From: Citrobacter freundii ATCC 8090 = MTCC 1658 = NBRC 12681
GTDB taxonomy: Bacteria; Pseudomonadota; Gammaproteobacteria; Enterobacterales; Enterobacteriaceae
Direction: 5' to 3'
Assembly: GCF_011064845.1 (NCBI RefSeq)
Contig: NZ_CP049015.1
Span: 496,001 to 560,000, forward strand
Length of the DNA stretch: 64,000 nucleotides
A program made the position numbers and the translations under genes. Below are positions 50,299 through 60,622 of the stretch, one piece after another. Every line of letters begins with the position of its first letter. The stretch's first letter is position 1. Below the pieces are notes generated by a model, which did no database searches, was not told the origin of the DNA, and was given only the letters and a program-made list of their open reading frames with translations.

Positions 50299-50763
50299 TC
50301 AACGCAAATGATGTACAACCTGGTTGCTGCTGCCGCGCCAGATTAGCGCCGGGTCTTTAAGATCCTGCACGTATTTGCCATCGACCAGTACGTTGATGAG
50401 ATCGACCACCTGCATTTGCGCGGCGTTGAGTTCATCGAGCTTGTAGCCGGTCCACACCCAGATATCTTTGCCGGGGCACTCAGCGCGAACGCGCTGCACT
50501 AGTTGCAGGATTTCCGGCACGTTTTGCGGATGTAGCGGATCGCCACCGGAGAGCGAGATCCCCTGACGCTTGATTCGCGTATCGTTCAGATCGGCAATGA
50601 TCTTGTCTTCCATCTCTTTGGTAAATGGCTCGCCGGAATTGAGCCGCCAGGTGCTTTTGTTATAGCAACCGGGACATTCATGCACGCACCCGGACACAAA
50701 CAGCGTGCAGCGGGTGCCGGGGCCGTTAACGATGTCGACGGGATAGTATTGGTGAAAGTTCAT
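50299..50763 (-). CDS. nrdG: Anaerobic ribonucleotide reductase activating protein NrdG
   Basis: Radical SAM enzyme that makes the glycyl radical in NrdD. The 154-aa protein has the CX3CX2C cluster motif CVHECPGC and the SAM-binding SLSGGDPLHPQN. It lies downstream of nrdD in the same direction. Unlike in E. coli, an ERIC element sits between the two genes, which may change their transcript ratio. Confidence 0.97.
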   Translation of the reverse strand: MNFHQYYPVDIVNGPGTRCTLFVSGCVHECPGCYNKSTWRLNSGEPFTKEMEDKIIADLNDTRIKRQGISLSGGDPLHPQNVPEILQLVQRVRAECPGKDIWVWTGYKLDELNAAQMQVVDLINVLVDGKYVQDLKDPALIWRGSSNQVVHHLR

Positions 50764-50781
50764 TTTCGCTTCTCATCCGCT

Positions 50782-50893
50782 TATCAATTCGCGCCATAGC
50801 TGCGTTAGCTGCATTCGTGCGCCCGAGTCACTTACTTATGTAAGCTCCCCGGGACCCACTCATTTGCTGCCTTGCTATGACGTGAATTGCGTT
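50782..50893. repeat. Degenerate ERIC element between nrdD and nrdG
   Basis: TGCGTTAGCTGCATTCGTGC...GAGTCACTTACTTATGTAAG...CTCCCCGGGACCCACTCATT follows the ERIC order but with several changes from consensus. The centre is well kept and the ends are eroded. Confidence 0.75.
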
Positions 50894-50947
50894 GCGGAAA
50901 AAATGGCCCGAAAAGCATCGCATTGCCGGGCAATAATACTGTCGAAA

Positions 50948-53086
<2,139 letters not shown>

Positions 53087-53291
53087 GATCACTCCATATT
53101 TATAAGAACAGGTTATCCACAGAGGTTGGGGAAGCGGCCATGGCTTTATTCATCTCTATTGCCAATGACTTCCCGCAATCCTGACCCACTTTATCCACAA
53201 TTTCACCGTAAAGCGGTGCACTGTAGTTGTAGCAATTGTAGTCGATTAATACAACATATTGGGTCGGCGTGCATTTTAAGTTCTATATGTA

Positions 53292-53336
53292 GTGATTTGC
53301 ATCAAGGATGTTTACGATTTATTTGATGTAGCGCAA
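53292..53336 (-). promoter_or_regulatory. Two FNR-like boxes upstream of nrdD
   Basis: GTGAT-TTGC-ATCAA (53292-53305) and TTGAT-GTAG-CGCAA (53323-53336) resemble the FNR consensus TTGAT-N4-ATCAA. Their centres are 31 bp apart, the same spacing recalled for the two FNR sites of E. coli nrdD (-33.5 and -64.5). Transcription would begin near 53265. The rest of 53087-53463 is leader and intergenic DNA with no gene. Confidence 0.7.
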
Positions 53337-53434
53337 AGTAAAAATCGGAGCGTACAGATGACGGGCAGTACAGCGATTGTAAATTGTGGGCAGAAAATTC
53401 TGATTAATTATTCAACAAAAACAGGAAGGTAAAG

Positions 53435-53457
53435 CCGGGCAGGCATCTGCTGCCCGG
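53435..53457 (-). terminator. Terminator-like hairpin after the PTS operon
   Basis: CCGGGCAG / CTGCCCGG, 8-bp stem with a 7-nt loop, 7 nt after the EIIA stop on the minus strand. The T-run is broken (CTTTACCTTCCTGTTTTTG), so strength is uncertain. Confidence 0.6.
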
Positions 53458-53463
53458 AACACA

Positions 53464-54048
53464 CTATGACGACAGCGACTGCATCCAGTGGATACCTGCA
53501 TTAATGAAGGCTGCCGAGGCGACGAGACCCAGAATGAGTGGTACAAGGTAACTGCTCTTCACGCGGTTTTCTGGCACTTCCTGAGCTGGTGTCGTTCCAG
53601 TCGAGAGCAGCGCCAGTACTTCTTCGGCAGACGTAGCGTTAAGCATGGCGTTTCGCATCTCATCCTCAACCAGCGACGAGGTGAGCTGGGTGAGCAGTTG
53701 CATATGCGTTGTACCCGCTTCATTTGGCGGGATCGCCAGCAGGAATACTAACCGTACTGGTTCAGGCCCTTCAAGACCCGGCCACAGTATTGGCTCGGGA
53801 AAAAGGGCGACGCAGAACGACGCCTGCACGACGGAATCACATTTTCCGTGAGGGACGGCCAGCTCTTCTCCCAGCGCGGTTGGTCCTTCATTTTCACGGC
53901 GCAGAACGCTGTCAATAAAAGCGTCTTTATTGGTAATGAGTCCGCATTCAGACAATGCTGAAGACATATACCGGATGATCGCATCGGGAGACGATTGCGG
54001 CGGATCGATAAAAATTAGCGTCTGACGAGTCAGTGTAGACAATTCCAT
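53464..54048 (-). CDS. PTS fructose-type EIIA with C-terminal membrane segment
   Basis: A 194-aa protein. Residues 5-150 form an EIIA domain of the fructose/mannitol type with the phosphorylated His at 67 (ELAVPHGK). Residues 167-188 (YLVPLILGLVASAAFINAGI) are a hydrophobic stretch that looks like a membrane anchor, which is not usual for EIIA. It should pass phosphate from HPr to the EIIBC protein encoded at the head of the operon. The gene is last in the operon, 3 nt after the GH13 gene. In the related E. coli MngA, EIIA is fused to EIIBC. Confidence 0.85.
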   Translation of the reverse strand: MELSTLTRQTLIFIDPPQSSPDAIIRYMSSALSECGLITNKDAFIDSVLRRENEGPTALGEELAVPHGKCDSVVQASFCVALFPEPILWPGLEGPEPVRLVFLLAIPPNEAGTTHMQLLTQLTSSLVEDEMRNAMLNATSAEEVLALLSTGTTPAQEVPENRVKSSYLVPLILGLVASAAFINAGIHWMQSLSS

Positions 54049-54051
54049 GTT

Positions 54052-55761
54052 TTATGCCTCCGGTTGCGCTTTGACGTGGATCCAGATCGTTTGCCAGCCC
54101 GCCAGTTCGCAAACGCCATTAAAGGGGGTTCCTGTCAGGAGATCTGTCCCCGTCACGGGTAAGAAAAGTGTTTGTGATGCGCCAGTGACATTCACAATAC
54201 CGTAGACAGTTTCTTCCTCTGTCTGGTGGTGGCGTTTGACGCCAAATAGCGCATCCGGCAGTGTAAGGACTTGCTGAGCTGCTGCCGGTGAGAACGCGGG
54301 ATGTTGTTGGCGAATGCGCAGTAATGTCGTTAGTGCGGCATAGATCTTCGCTTGTCGGGATTCTGGCGTGACTAATGCCTGATGCGTGGTGGCGAAATCC
54401 AGTTTTTCACGGTTAATACGGCGATTGATCCCTGACGCGTTCAACCCTGCGATATCATTTTCGCTACCGAGAAGGCTGTGGTAGTAAATTGCAGGAACGC
54501 CCTGCAACATAAAGAGGATGGCGTGAGCGGCGGCAAATCTGGCAACCTGCGTGTCGGGAGCTTCTCCCGGTTCGCTTAACGCGCTCAGAAAGTTAATGTT
54601 CATCTCGTACGGCGACTGGCTGCCGTCTGGATTGGTGCGCCAGGAAATTCGTCCTTGCCTACGTTCTACTTCACTGACCAGGAACGCTTTTTCTTCCGTC
54701 GAGAGGATGTTTTCGACAGGTCGCAGGCCAATGCCGTCATGGCTAGCGAGGAAATTGAAAAATGTAGTGTTGGCAGGAAAGGTTTCTTGCTCCAGGCTTT
54801 GCGCCCACTGGCGTAGCCAGCGTGCGTTGCCGCGCAGGCAGGCATGCAGTGTCAGCGGTGGTAGCGGGAATTGATACACCATATGAGCCTCATCCCCGGC
54901 ACCCAGATAGCTGATGTTTTCCTGATGTGGCACATTGGTTTCGGTAATCAGCAGGCAGTCAGGCCAGATCTCTTCCAGGATCGCCCGCCAGAGTTTGATT
55001 ACCTGATGGGTTTGCGGCAGATGAATGCAGCGGCTGTTTTTCTCTTTCCACAAGAAACCGACGGCATCGAGTCGAATTGCCTGGGCACCGCGTGAAGCAT
55101 ATTCCAAAAGAATATCAATACTTTCCAGTAAAACCTCGGGTTCACGGAAGTTAAGATCGATTTGATCGGCGCTGAATGTGGTCCATATATGCGCCGTTTC
55201 CCCTGTTTTAAGCGTGAATGGCGTTAATAAAGGAGATGTACGCGGACGTGTGATCCGGCTGTAATTTTCATCCGGATCGGCGTTGATAAAGTAGTTCTGG
55301 TAGCGAGGCTCACCATGCAAATAGCCCTGGAACCAACGGCTTTGCTGTGAAATATGGTTAATCACAAAATCGAACATTAAATTGAAATCGCCCGCCAGCG
55401 CGGCAATATCTGACCACTGCCCAAGATGGGGATCAACCTGTCGGTAATCCACCACGCTAAAACCGTCATCGGAGGTCCACGGGAACATCGGCAGCAGGTG
55501 AATGTCACTGATCGTCCCCTTCAACCACAGTTTTGCAAACTGGTGGAGAATCGATAGGGGATTTTCCCCTTGCGCGCAGATGCTATCGCCATAGGCGATC
55601 ATCCAGATACGGCTTTGATCTAACGGAATCGTCGTTTGCGTTTTGGGTTTCCAGCGTTGGATAAGCTGTTCAATCTTCGCTGCGATTGCCTGATGATCCG
55701 CTTGCGGATAGAGCTGTGCCAGCGTGTCGCGGATAAATGCTTTATGTGGGGAGATATTCAT
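54052..55761 (-). CDS. GH13 subfamily-18-type glycoside phosphorylase (sucrose/glucosylglycerate phosphorylase-like)
   Basis: A 569-aa cytoplasmic amylase-fold enzyme. The catalytic triad is visible: nucleophile Asp232 (AIRLDAVGFLWK), acid/base Glu274 (LLITETNVPH) and Asp342 (FLASHDGIGLRP). The layout and the motif NFLASHDGIGLRPVE match the sucrose-phosphorylase group, which includes E. coli YcjM, a glucosylglycerate phosphorylase. It would release glucose 1-phosphate from an alpha-glucoside. Presence beside a mannosylglycerate-hydrolase-like GH38 favours an alpha-glycosyl-glycerate substrate. Its ATG overlaps the GH38 stop by four nt. Confidence 0.8.
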   Translation of the reverse strand: MNISPHKAFIRDTLAQLYPQADHQAIAAKIEQLIQRWKPKTQTTIPLDQSRIWMIAYGDSICAQGENPLSILHQFAKLWLKGTISDIHLLPMFPWTSDDGFSVVDYRQVDPHLGQWSDIAALAGDFNLMFDFVINHISQQSRWFQGYLHGEPRYQNYFINADPDENYSRITRPRTSPLLTPFTLKTGETAHIWTTFSADQIDLNFREPEVLLESIDILLEYASRGAQAIRLDAVGFLWKEKNSRCIHLPQTHQVIKLWRAILEEIWPDCLLITETNVPHQENISYLGAGDEAHMVYQFPLPPLTLHACLRGNARWLRQWAQSLEQETFPANTTFFNFLASHDGIGLRPVENILSTEEKAFLVSEVERRQGRISWRTNPDGSQSPYEMNINFLSALSEPGEAPDTQVARFAAAHAILFMLQGVPAIYYHSLLGSENDIAGLNASGINRRINREKLDFATTHQALVTPESRQAKIYAALTTLLRIRQQHPAFSPAAAQQVLTLPDALFGVKRHHQTEEETVYGIVNVTGASQTLFLPVTGTDLLTGTPFNGVCELAGWQTIWIHVKAQPEA

Positions 55762-57263
55762 ACTTTTGCGTCACGCTCCGGCAGTGAGAAAAGGAAATCG
55801 CATGTGGCGAAAGGCGCAATTTCGCGGCAGTGCTTAACGGGTTCTTCCAGATAGTTAATCTGCGGCATTTCTTGCAGCAATGGTGGGAGTTCAACAGGAT
55901 GCTCACCGGCATTGAAAATACGTAATATTGTTCCATTTATCGTCTGGGCGTGTGGCAGCGCCGAGAGCATAAGCGGCTCAGGCAACGTCAGCAGACTGAA
56001 AGTTTCTGGCAGTGAACGCGGTGTGAAATTGAGCGTGAAGCGCTCCAGACGGTTGTCCAGCGTATTCAATTTCTGGTTCTGCCAGCTGAAAGGCTGACGT
56101 AAAGCTCTGGCCTCAAGGCGGCGTAATGTCAGATGGTCGGCACGCTCGCTAAGTGTCAGGGTCAGGCTAAAGATCAGGGGCTTGTGGAGCTGGGCCTCGG
56201 GCGTGTAAACGACGGTATTATTGATGCCGGAAGCGCGTCCGGGGCGCCAGGCCAGATCGTCGCGTCCCAGAACGCCTGTCGATTTGAAGAGCGTCAGCGC
56301 CACCTGTGATGTTGCGTTTTGCAGGATCTGATACTCTTTCATGCCCAGGCTGTTTATAACCAGAGCGTTGTCGTTTTCCGCAATGGCGATAATTCCTTCG
56401 CTGGTTTCGATATCGACAGGTTTCTCACGATAGTTTTGCTGCCAGTTCTCAGGGGCGTCGGCAATGGGGCGGTGAATAATGCCGAAAGGCTGAGAGGCTA
56501 TTGATTCCTGAGTATGAATATCGCTGTTGATCAGCAGGCGCAGGCGGTGGTCGCAAACGTTGTTTTCTAAACGGGCATCAATAAAAAGATGGGCTTCGCC
56601 CTGACGGAGTTCGCAAACAACCTGTACCGGGCATTCTTGTGTTGCGCGTTGGCTTAATGAATAGGGCAGGTTGAGCGTGATGCCCAGCGTTAAGCGCTCG
56701 ACGTGCTGGCTCTTTTCGCAGGCGAGAAGTGTGAAATGATTGAACTTTTGGGGGATATCATCTTGCAGCGGTGAAAAATCATAACTGTCACCTGCATCCG
56801 CACAATCTTCGAAGGTCAGCAGGTCGGAGAGAGTTCTGCCGGTACGTTTATCCCGTAGTGTCAGTGTTCCGTCATCAAGGCTTAGTCGATAATGGTCATT
56901 TTCAATATGGTTTTCGGCATAAGGGCGCAGCGTAGAAACCGTGTGCGTGCCCTCGCGAACGGCAATATTGATATAACCCAGTGCGGGCAGTTCCTGCGTG
57001 TCGATAGCGACCTGCGAGCGATAATAAGGCGGAAGCTCAACCTCTTTTTCTCCCTGCGGCGTAACCTGAATCACGCGTCCACCGGAAAGCTCTGTTTGTT
57101 CAATAATGCTAAATGAGAGAGTCTGCTCGCCAGCGCAGAGTTCAAGGGATGGTGTGCTGGTATATAGCGTGGCGTTGACAACCCCGGACCAGGGCGTCGC
57201 GCCAGGGTTCACCACAAAGAGGTCGTTCTCCTGGCTGCTGGCAATGGCCAGCTCTTTAATCAC
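55758..57263 (-). CDS. GH38 alpha-mannosidase, C-terminal fragment after an in-frame amber codon
   Basis: A 501-residue frame covering the middle and C-terminal beta-sandwich domains of a GH38 mannosidase. It aligns by eye with the C-terminal half of E. coli MngB (YRLSLDDGTLTLRDKRTGRT, RLRLLINSDIHTQESIASQ, ALTLFKSTGVLGRDDLAWRPGR). The first codon is GTG at 57263, nine nt past a TAG that ends the N-terminal part in the same frame. No Shine-Dalgarno sequence precedes the GTG, so independent translation would need re-initiation. The gene is most simply one GH38 enzyme broken by a nonsense mutation. It lacks the zinc site by itself. Confidence 0.75.
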   Translation of the reverse strand: MIKELAIASSQENDLFVVNPGATPWSGVVNATLYTSTPSLELCAGEQTLSFSIIEQTELSGGRVIQVTPQGEKEVELPPYYRSQVAIDTQELPALGYINIAVREGTHTVSTLRPYAENHIENDHYRLSLDDGTLTLRDKRTGRTLSDLLTFEDCADAGDSYDFSPLQDDIPQKFNHFTLLACEKSQHVERLTLGITLNLPYSLSQRATQECPVQVVCELRQGEAHLFIDARLENNVCDHRLRLLINSDIHTQESIASQPFGIIHRPIADAPENWQQNYREKPVDIETSEGIIAIAENDNALVINSLGMKEYQILQNATSQVALTLFKSTGVLGRDDLAWRPGRASGINNTVVYTPEAQLHKPLIFSLTLTLSERADHLTLRRLEARALRQPFSWQNQKLNTLDNRLERFTLNFTPRSLPETFSLLTLPEPLMLSALPHAQTINGTILRIFNAGEHPVELPPLLQEMPQINYLEEPVKHCREIAPFATCDFLFSLPERDAKV

Positions 57264-57269
57264 CAGATT

Positions 57270-58367
57270 CTACAGGCTATGGCTGAGCTGTTCCGTCTGT
57301 TCCAGGCGATGCAGAATATCCCGGTTGGTGGCATCACTGTTACACCCGCCTATGGAGTCATGGGCATGGTTGCGTAACAGGTTTTTCCAGATTTGATCAA
57401 CCCACTGGAGGTTGACGTGAATATCATGATGGCGGGCCAGCGCAATAGTCGGTTCCAGCTTGCCCAACAAAAATTGTTCGATATCGTAATTTTTCTTTTT
57501 AATGTCGTAACGAACGGAGCCGATGGTTTTGTGGATCCGGGTATAGCGCGGGGATTTCAGTTCGCCTTGCCAGCAGGTAAATCCATCGGCTTGCTGACGA
57601 AGCGTATCAACAAACGCTTCCAGCGATGATATCTGGAACCGATCGCCTGTAGGGGAGCGTTCGCTGACCGTCTGCAGAATCTCGGGTAACAGAGGATCAA
57701 TATTGACCTGATCGCCGCCGCAGGGCAGGAGTAAGTCATGCAGACCGGCGCGTTGGCGGATGAGATTCACCATTGGAAAGATTTTTTCCTGCAGGTGGGC
57801 ATCGTCCGGTTGAATATTTTTGGCTGCCCCGTAGCCAAACAGCATTGCGCAGGCAATGACTTGCGAACCTGACGGCGCACGCCAGATAAACTGGCTCTGT
57901 GCAACCTGCGTGTCATGATCAATGCCGCGCCAGAACACGATGTTGTCCAGGTTGCATCCGCGAAGCAGCGTCGGGAGCTGGCTGTTATGACCAAAGGTAT
58001 CGGGCAGATATCCCACCATCATGGCGTGGCCCAGTTTACGCGCGGAAAGTATGCCGTACTTCAGGTTGCGGATAATCGATTCGCCGTGAACGTTGAACGT
58101 ATCCGTCTGGGTGTACCACGGGCCGATGTAAAGCCGCTTGTTTTTGACCAGCAGCTTCAGGCGGTCAGCGTATTGCGGATTGACGGCCAGAAAATCCTCA
58201 ACCACGGCGGTTTGTCCGTCGAAATGGTAACAGGTGTAATCGGCGTAACGTTCTAATGTATCAATAACATCGGCAAAGTTTCGCGATGCCAGGATATTGC
58301 TGTCCTGCAACGTGAAATACCACTCTTGATCCCAGTGCGTGTGGGCGATGACATGGATATGACTCAT
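57270..58367 (-). CDS. GH38 alpha-mannosidase (MngB-like), N-terminal catalytic fragment
   Basis: A 365-aa protein containing the whole GH38 catalytic barrel. Zinc ligands are in HTHWDQEW (His11, Asp13), the nucleophile is Asp123 (GYLPDTFGHNSQLP), and the last zinc His is in NHAHDSIGGCNSD. It resembles the start of E. coli MngB, which hydrolyses 2-O-(6-phospho-mannosyl)-D-glycerate to mannose 6-phosphate and glycerate. It ends at TAG (57270-57272), with the same frame continuing after it for about 500 codons. GH38 enzymes normally need the C-terminal domains, so activity is doubtful. It begins 1 nt after the EIIBC stop, with AGGAAAG upstream. Confidence 0.8.
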   Translation of the reverse strand: MSHIHVIAHTHWDQEWYFTLQDSNILASRNFADVIDTLERYADYTCYHFDGQTAVVEDFLAVNPQYADRLKLLVKNKRLYIGPWYTQTDTFNVHGESIIRNLKYGILSARKLGHAMMVGYLPDTFGHNSQLPTLLRGCNLDNIVFWRGIDHDTQVAQSQFIWRAPSGSQVIACAMLFGYGAAKNIQPDDAHLQEKIFPMVNLIRQRAGLHDLLLPCGGDQVNIDPLLPEILQTVSERSPTGDRFQISSLEAFVDTLRQQADGFTCWQGELKSPRYTRIHKTIGSVRYDIKKKNYDIEQFLLGKLEPTIALARHHDIHVNLQWVDQIWKNLLRNHAHDSIGGCNSDATNRDILHRLEQTEQLSHSL

Positions 58368-58368
58368 T

Positions 58369-59778
58369 TTACTTTCCTGAATTTGTTGCCAGTTTCGGGC
58401 TGAAGAAAAGTACGCCCAACGCGCACACCAGAGAGCCTGCGAAAACGCTTACCAGATAGCCGGTGACGTTGGTGGCGAGCGGCCATCCCCAAACGGCAGG
58501 TAGCGGTAAGGATTGTTTGACACCTAACGTTGTGGCGATGAATGCGCCAGACATTGCGCCGACCATAAAGACGGGGATCAGACGCGGGTTTTTCAGAATA
58601 AAGGGGATCGCGCCTTCGGAAATGCCAATGAATCCCAGCAGTAGTGAGGTACTACCGATAGTTTTTTCTTCATTATTGAACACATCAGGAAGACCGAAGC
58701 GGTTATTGAGCAATGCGGCAATGCCGACGCCGATTGAAGGGATGACGATAGCCAGTTCTCTGGCTGTTAAATCGAAGGTATCGCTCACGCCGTTAAGTCC
58801 CAGCGCCACCGACCCCGCAGCTTTGTTAATTGGCCCGCCGAGGTCGAAAGCGGTACCTGCTGCGATCATCAGCGAGTAAAAGCTGCGCCCGGAGTCTCCG
58901 GCGGAAGTAAAAAAGGCCACCATCGCCTGATTCAGCGCGCCAAAAATGGGGTTAATCAGATACTGCATCACAATAACCAGTGTAATACCGGTACACAGTG
59001 GCACGATCAGCATGGTTTTTATGGTGGTGATTTGCTGACGTACTTTTATTGTATCGTTGAGCCATTGCACCAGATGACCGACAAAAAAGCCGATGGCGAT
59101 TGCGCCAAAGAATCCCGAGGGCATAAAACCTTCGAGATTAAAAAAGCGCTTGTAGACTTCGTCAGACATAATTCCGCCGATAAGACCAGGTATCAGTGCG
59201 GGTTTCCCGGCAATTGAAAAGGCGAGGTACATGGCAAATACCGGGTACATAAACTTGATGACCATAAAGCCCAGTTTATCCAGCACCTCGAACGGCGTTC
59301 CGGCGATGGGAATAAATTGCCCGGTTATTTTCGCCACCGCCATAAGTAATCCACCGAGAACGACAACAGGCAGCATATAGCTGATTGCTGCCATAATATG
59401 GCCAATAAATATCTGCCATGCGGAACGATGCTCTTCGGGTTCGTCAGTTATTTGGGTGGAGCCTTTGCTCAAGGCTAGCGCCTGGCGAATATAGCGCTCG
59501 GTATTCTTAATCAGTTCCTGGGTACGAATTTTAAGATGTAGCGTGTTTGCGAATCGTTCAGCATCCTGGATAGGAACGTCCGTTGCCAGTATGACAGCGT
59601 CAGCGCTGGCGATATCTTGCCGGGAAAGCTTATTTTTGACCCCATCGCTTCCTTGTGTTTCTACCTTAACGTCAAAGCCATTTTCTTTCGCCCAGGTGAC
59701 AATTTTGTTGGCCGCCATAAATGTATGGGCGATACCTGTAGGGCACGCCGTTACTGCAACAATTTTTAGTTTTGTCAT
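58369..59778 (-). CDS. PTS fructose-family EIIBC permease
   Basis: A 469-aa inner-membrane phosphotransferase component. The EIIB domain is at residues 1-100 with Cys12 (VTACPTGIAHTFMAA). The EIIC domain follows (about 120-460) with the family motif GISEGAIPFIL and ten or so membrane segments. It resembles the BC part of E. coli MngA and other fructose-type permeases. It would import an alpha-glycoside and phosphorylate it at C6 of the sugar. It is first in the operon, divergent from the RpiR-type regulator. Confidence 0.88.
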   Translation of the reverse strand: MTKLKIVAVTACPTGIAHTFMAANKIVTWAKENGFDVKVETQGSDGVKNKLSRQDIASADAVILATDVPIQDAERFANTLHLKIRTQELIKNTERYIRQALALSKGSTQITDEPEEHRSAWQIFIGHIMAAISYMLPVVVLGGLLMAVAKITGQFIPIAGTPFEVLDKLGFMVIKFMYPVFAMYLAFSIAGKPALIPGLIGGIMSDEVYKRFFNLEGFMPSGFFGAIAIGFFVGHLVQWLNDTIKVRQQITTIKTMLIVPLCTGITLVIVMQYLINPIFGALNQAMVAFFTSAGDSGRSFYSLMIAAGTAFDLGGPINKAAGSVALGLNGVSDTFDLTARELAIVIPSIGVGIAALLNNRFGLPDVFNNEEKTIGSTSLLLGFIGISEGAIPFILKNPRLIPVFMVGAMSGAFIATTLGVKQSLPLPAVWGWPLATNVTGYLVSVFAGSLVCALGVLFFSPKLATNSGK

Positions 59779-59884
59779 TGTAAAATCTCTAAAAATAGGA
59801 CTGCGGAAATTATAAAGAGAAATAAAAGAACCATTAAACGTTTGGTGATACTAATTGCGTATGGGCATACCTGTATCCTGATAG

Positions 59885-59900
59885 TGTGATTCGCATTGCA
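59885..59900. promoter_or_regulatory. Possible CRP site between EIIBC and regulator genes
   Basis: TGTGA-TTCGCA-TTGCA has a perfect left CRP half and a weak right half. It lies in the 180-bp divergent control region, where catabolite control of a PTS operon would be expected. Short repeats GTATGGGCATAC and AGGTATAAGATAC nearby may bind the RpiR-type protein. All assignments are tentative. Confidence 0.35.
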
Positions 59901-59958
59901 GTGTCAGGTATAAGATACGAGTATGATTATTCTATCTTTAGTTAAAGAGTGCTGTTTT

Positions 59959-60618
59959 ATGAATTCTTTTCAAGGTAGTGAAAGATTAATATTCGAATAT
60001 ATACAGTGCCATGCACATGAAATTTCTGATATTTCCGCTAAAGTGATTGCGACCGAGACCTTCACGACGACGACGTCGGTGAATCGGGTGTGTAAGAAAA
60101 TGGGGTATCAGAGTTATACCGAACTGCGTTATAAATTTTCACGAGACAGACGTGTTGCCGAACCGGTAAAATATAGTGTTGGCAACGAAAAAACAGAACT
60201 AATTATACAATTATGTAACCTGCTGAGTAATTCAAGTCATATATTTTTATATTCACGTGGTGCATCGCTGACCAGTTTGAATTACCTTTCTCGCTTTCTT
60301 TCACTGGCGAGTTTACCCCATTTAATTCTCAATGATATTCATCAGCTTACCCGGGTCTCGCGAGGAACGCTGGTGCTGATCAGTAAATCGGGAGAAACCG
60401 CTTCTTTAGTTGAGATGGCAAGAAATGCTTTGCGAAAAGGGCTAAAAATAATTGCGATTACCAGGAGAGAATCGTCGTTAGCGGCGCTGGCTACGCTGTG
60501 TTGGCCCCTGGACATTGATATCGATGCGATTTCCTTGTACCAACGGGAAGGTCAACTGGAGTTGTTGACCGTTGTTGACCGCATCGGTTGCTATTTGTTG
60601 CAACACGATGCGGCGTAA
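59959..60618 (+). CDS. MurR/RpiR-family transcriptional regulator
   Basis: A 219-aa regulator with the N-terminal RpiR helix-turn-helix (ISAKVIATETFTTTTSVNRVCKKMGYQSYTELRYKF) and a C-terminal SIS sugar-phosphate-binding domain (LYSRGASLTSLNYLSRF, LVLISKSGETASLVEMARNAL). The inducer is probably a phosphorylated sugar from the neighbouring PTS operon. The start at 59959 is a best guess. An in-frame ATG at 59923 would add 12 residues. Neither has a strong ribosome site. It converges with the porin gene, with 4 nt between stops. Confidence 0.85.
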   Translation: MNSFQGSERLIFEYIQCHAHEISDISAKVIATETFTTTTSVNRVCKKMGYQSYTELRYKFSRDRRVAEPVKYSVGNEKTELIIQLCNLLSNSSHIFLYSRGASLTSLNYLSRFLSLASLPHLILNDIHQLTRVSRGTLVLISKSGETASLVEMARNALRKGLKIIAITRRESSLAALATLCWPLDIDIDAISLYQREGQLELLTVVDRIGCYLLQHDAA

Positions 60619-60622
60619 AACA

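Noticed and set aside
57264..57275. Frameshift as the cause of the split GH38 gene
   Set aside because: The frame is the same on both sides of the TAG (distance from stop to the downstream GTG is a multiple of three), so it is a nonsense codon and not a shift.
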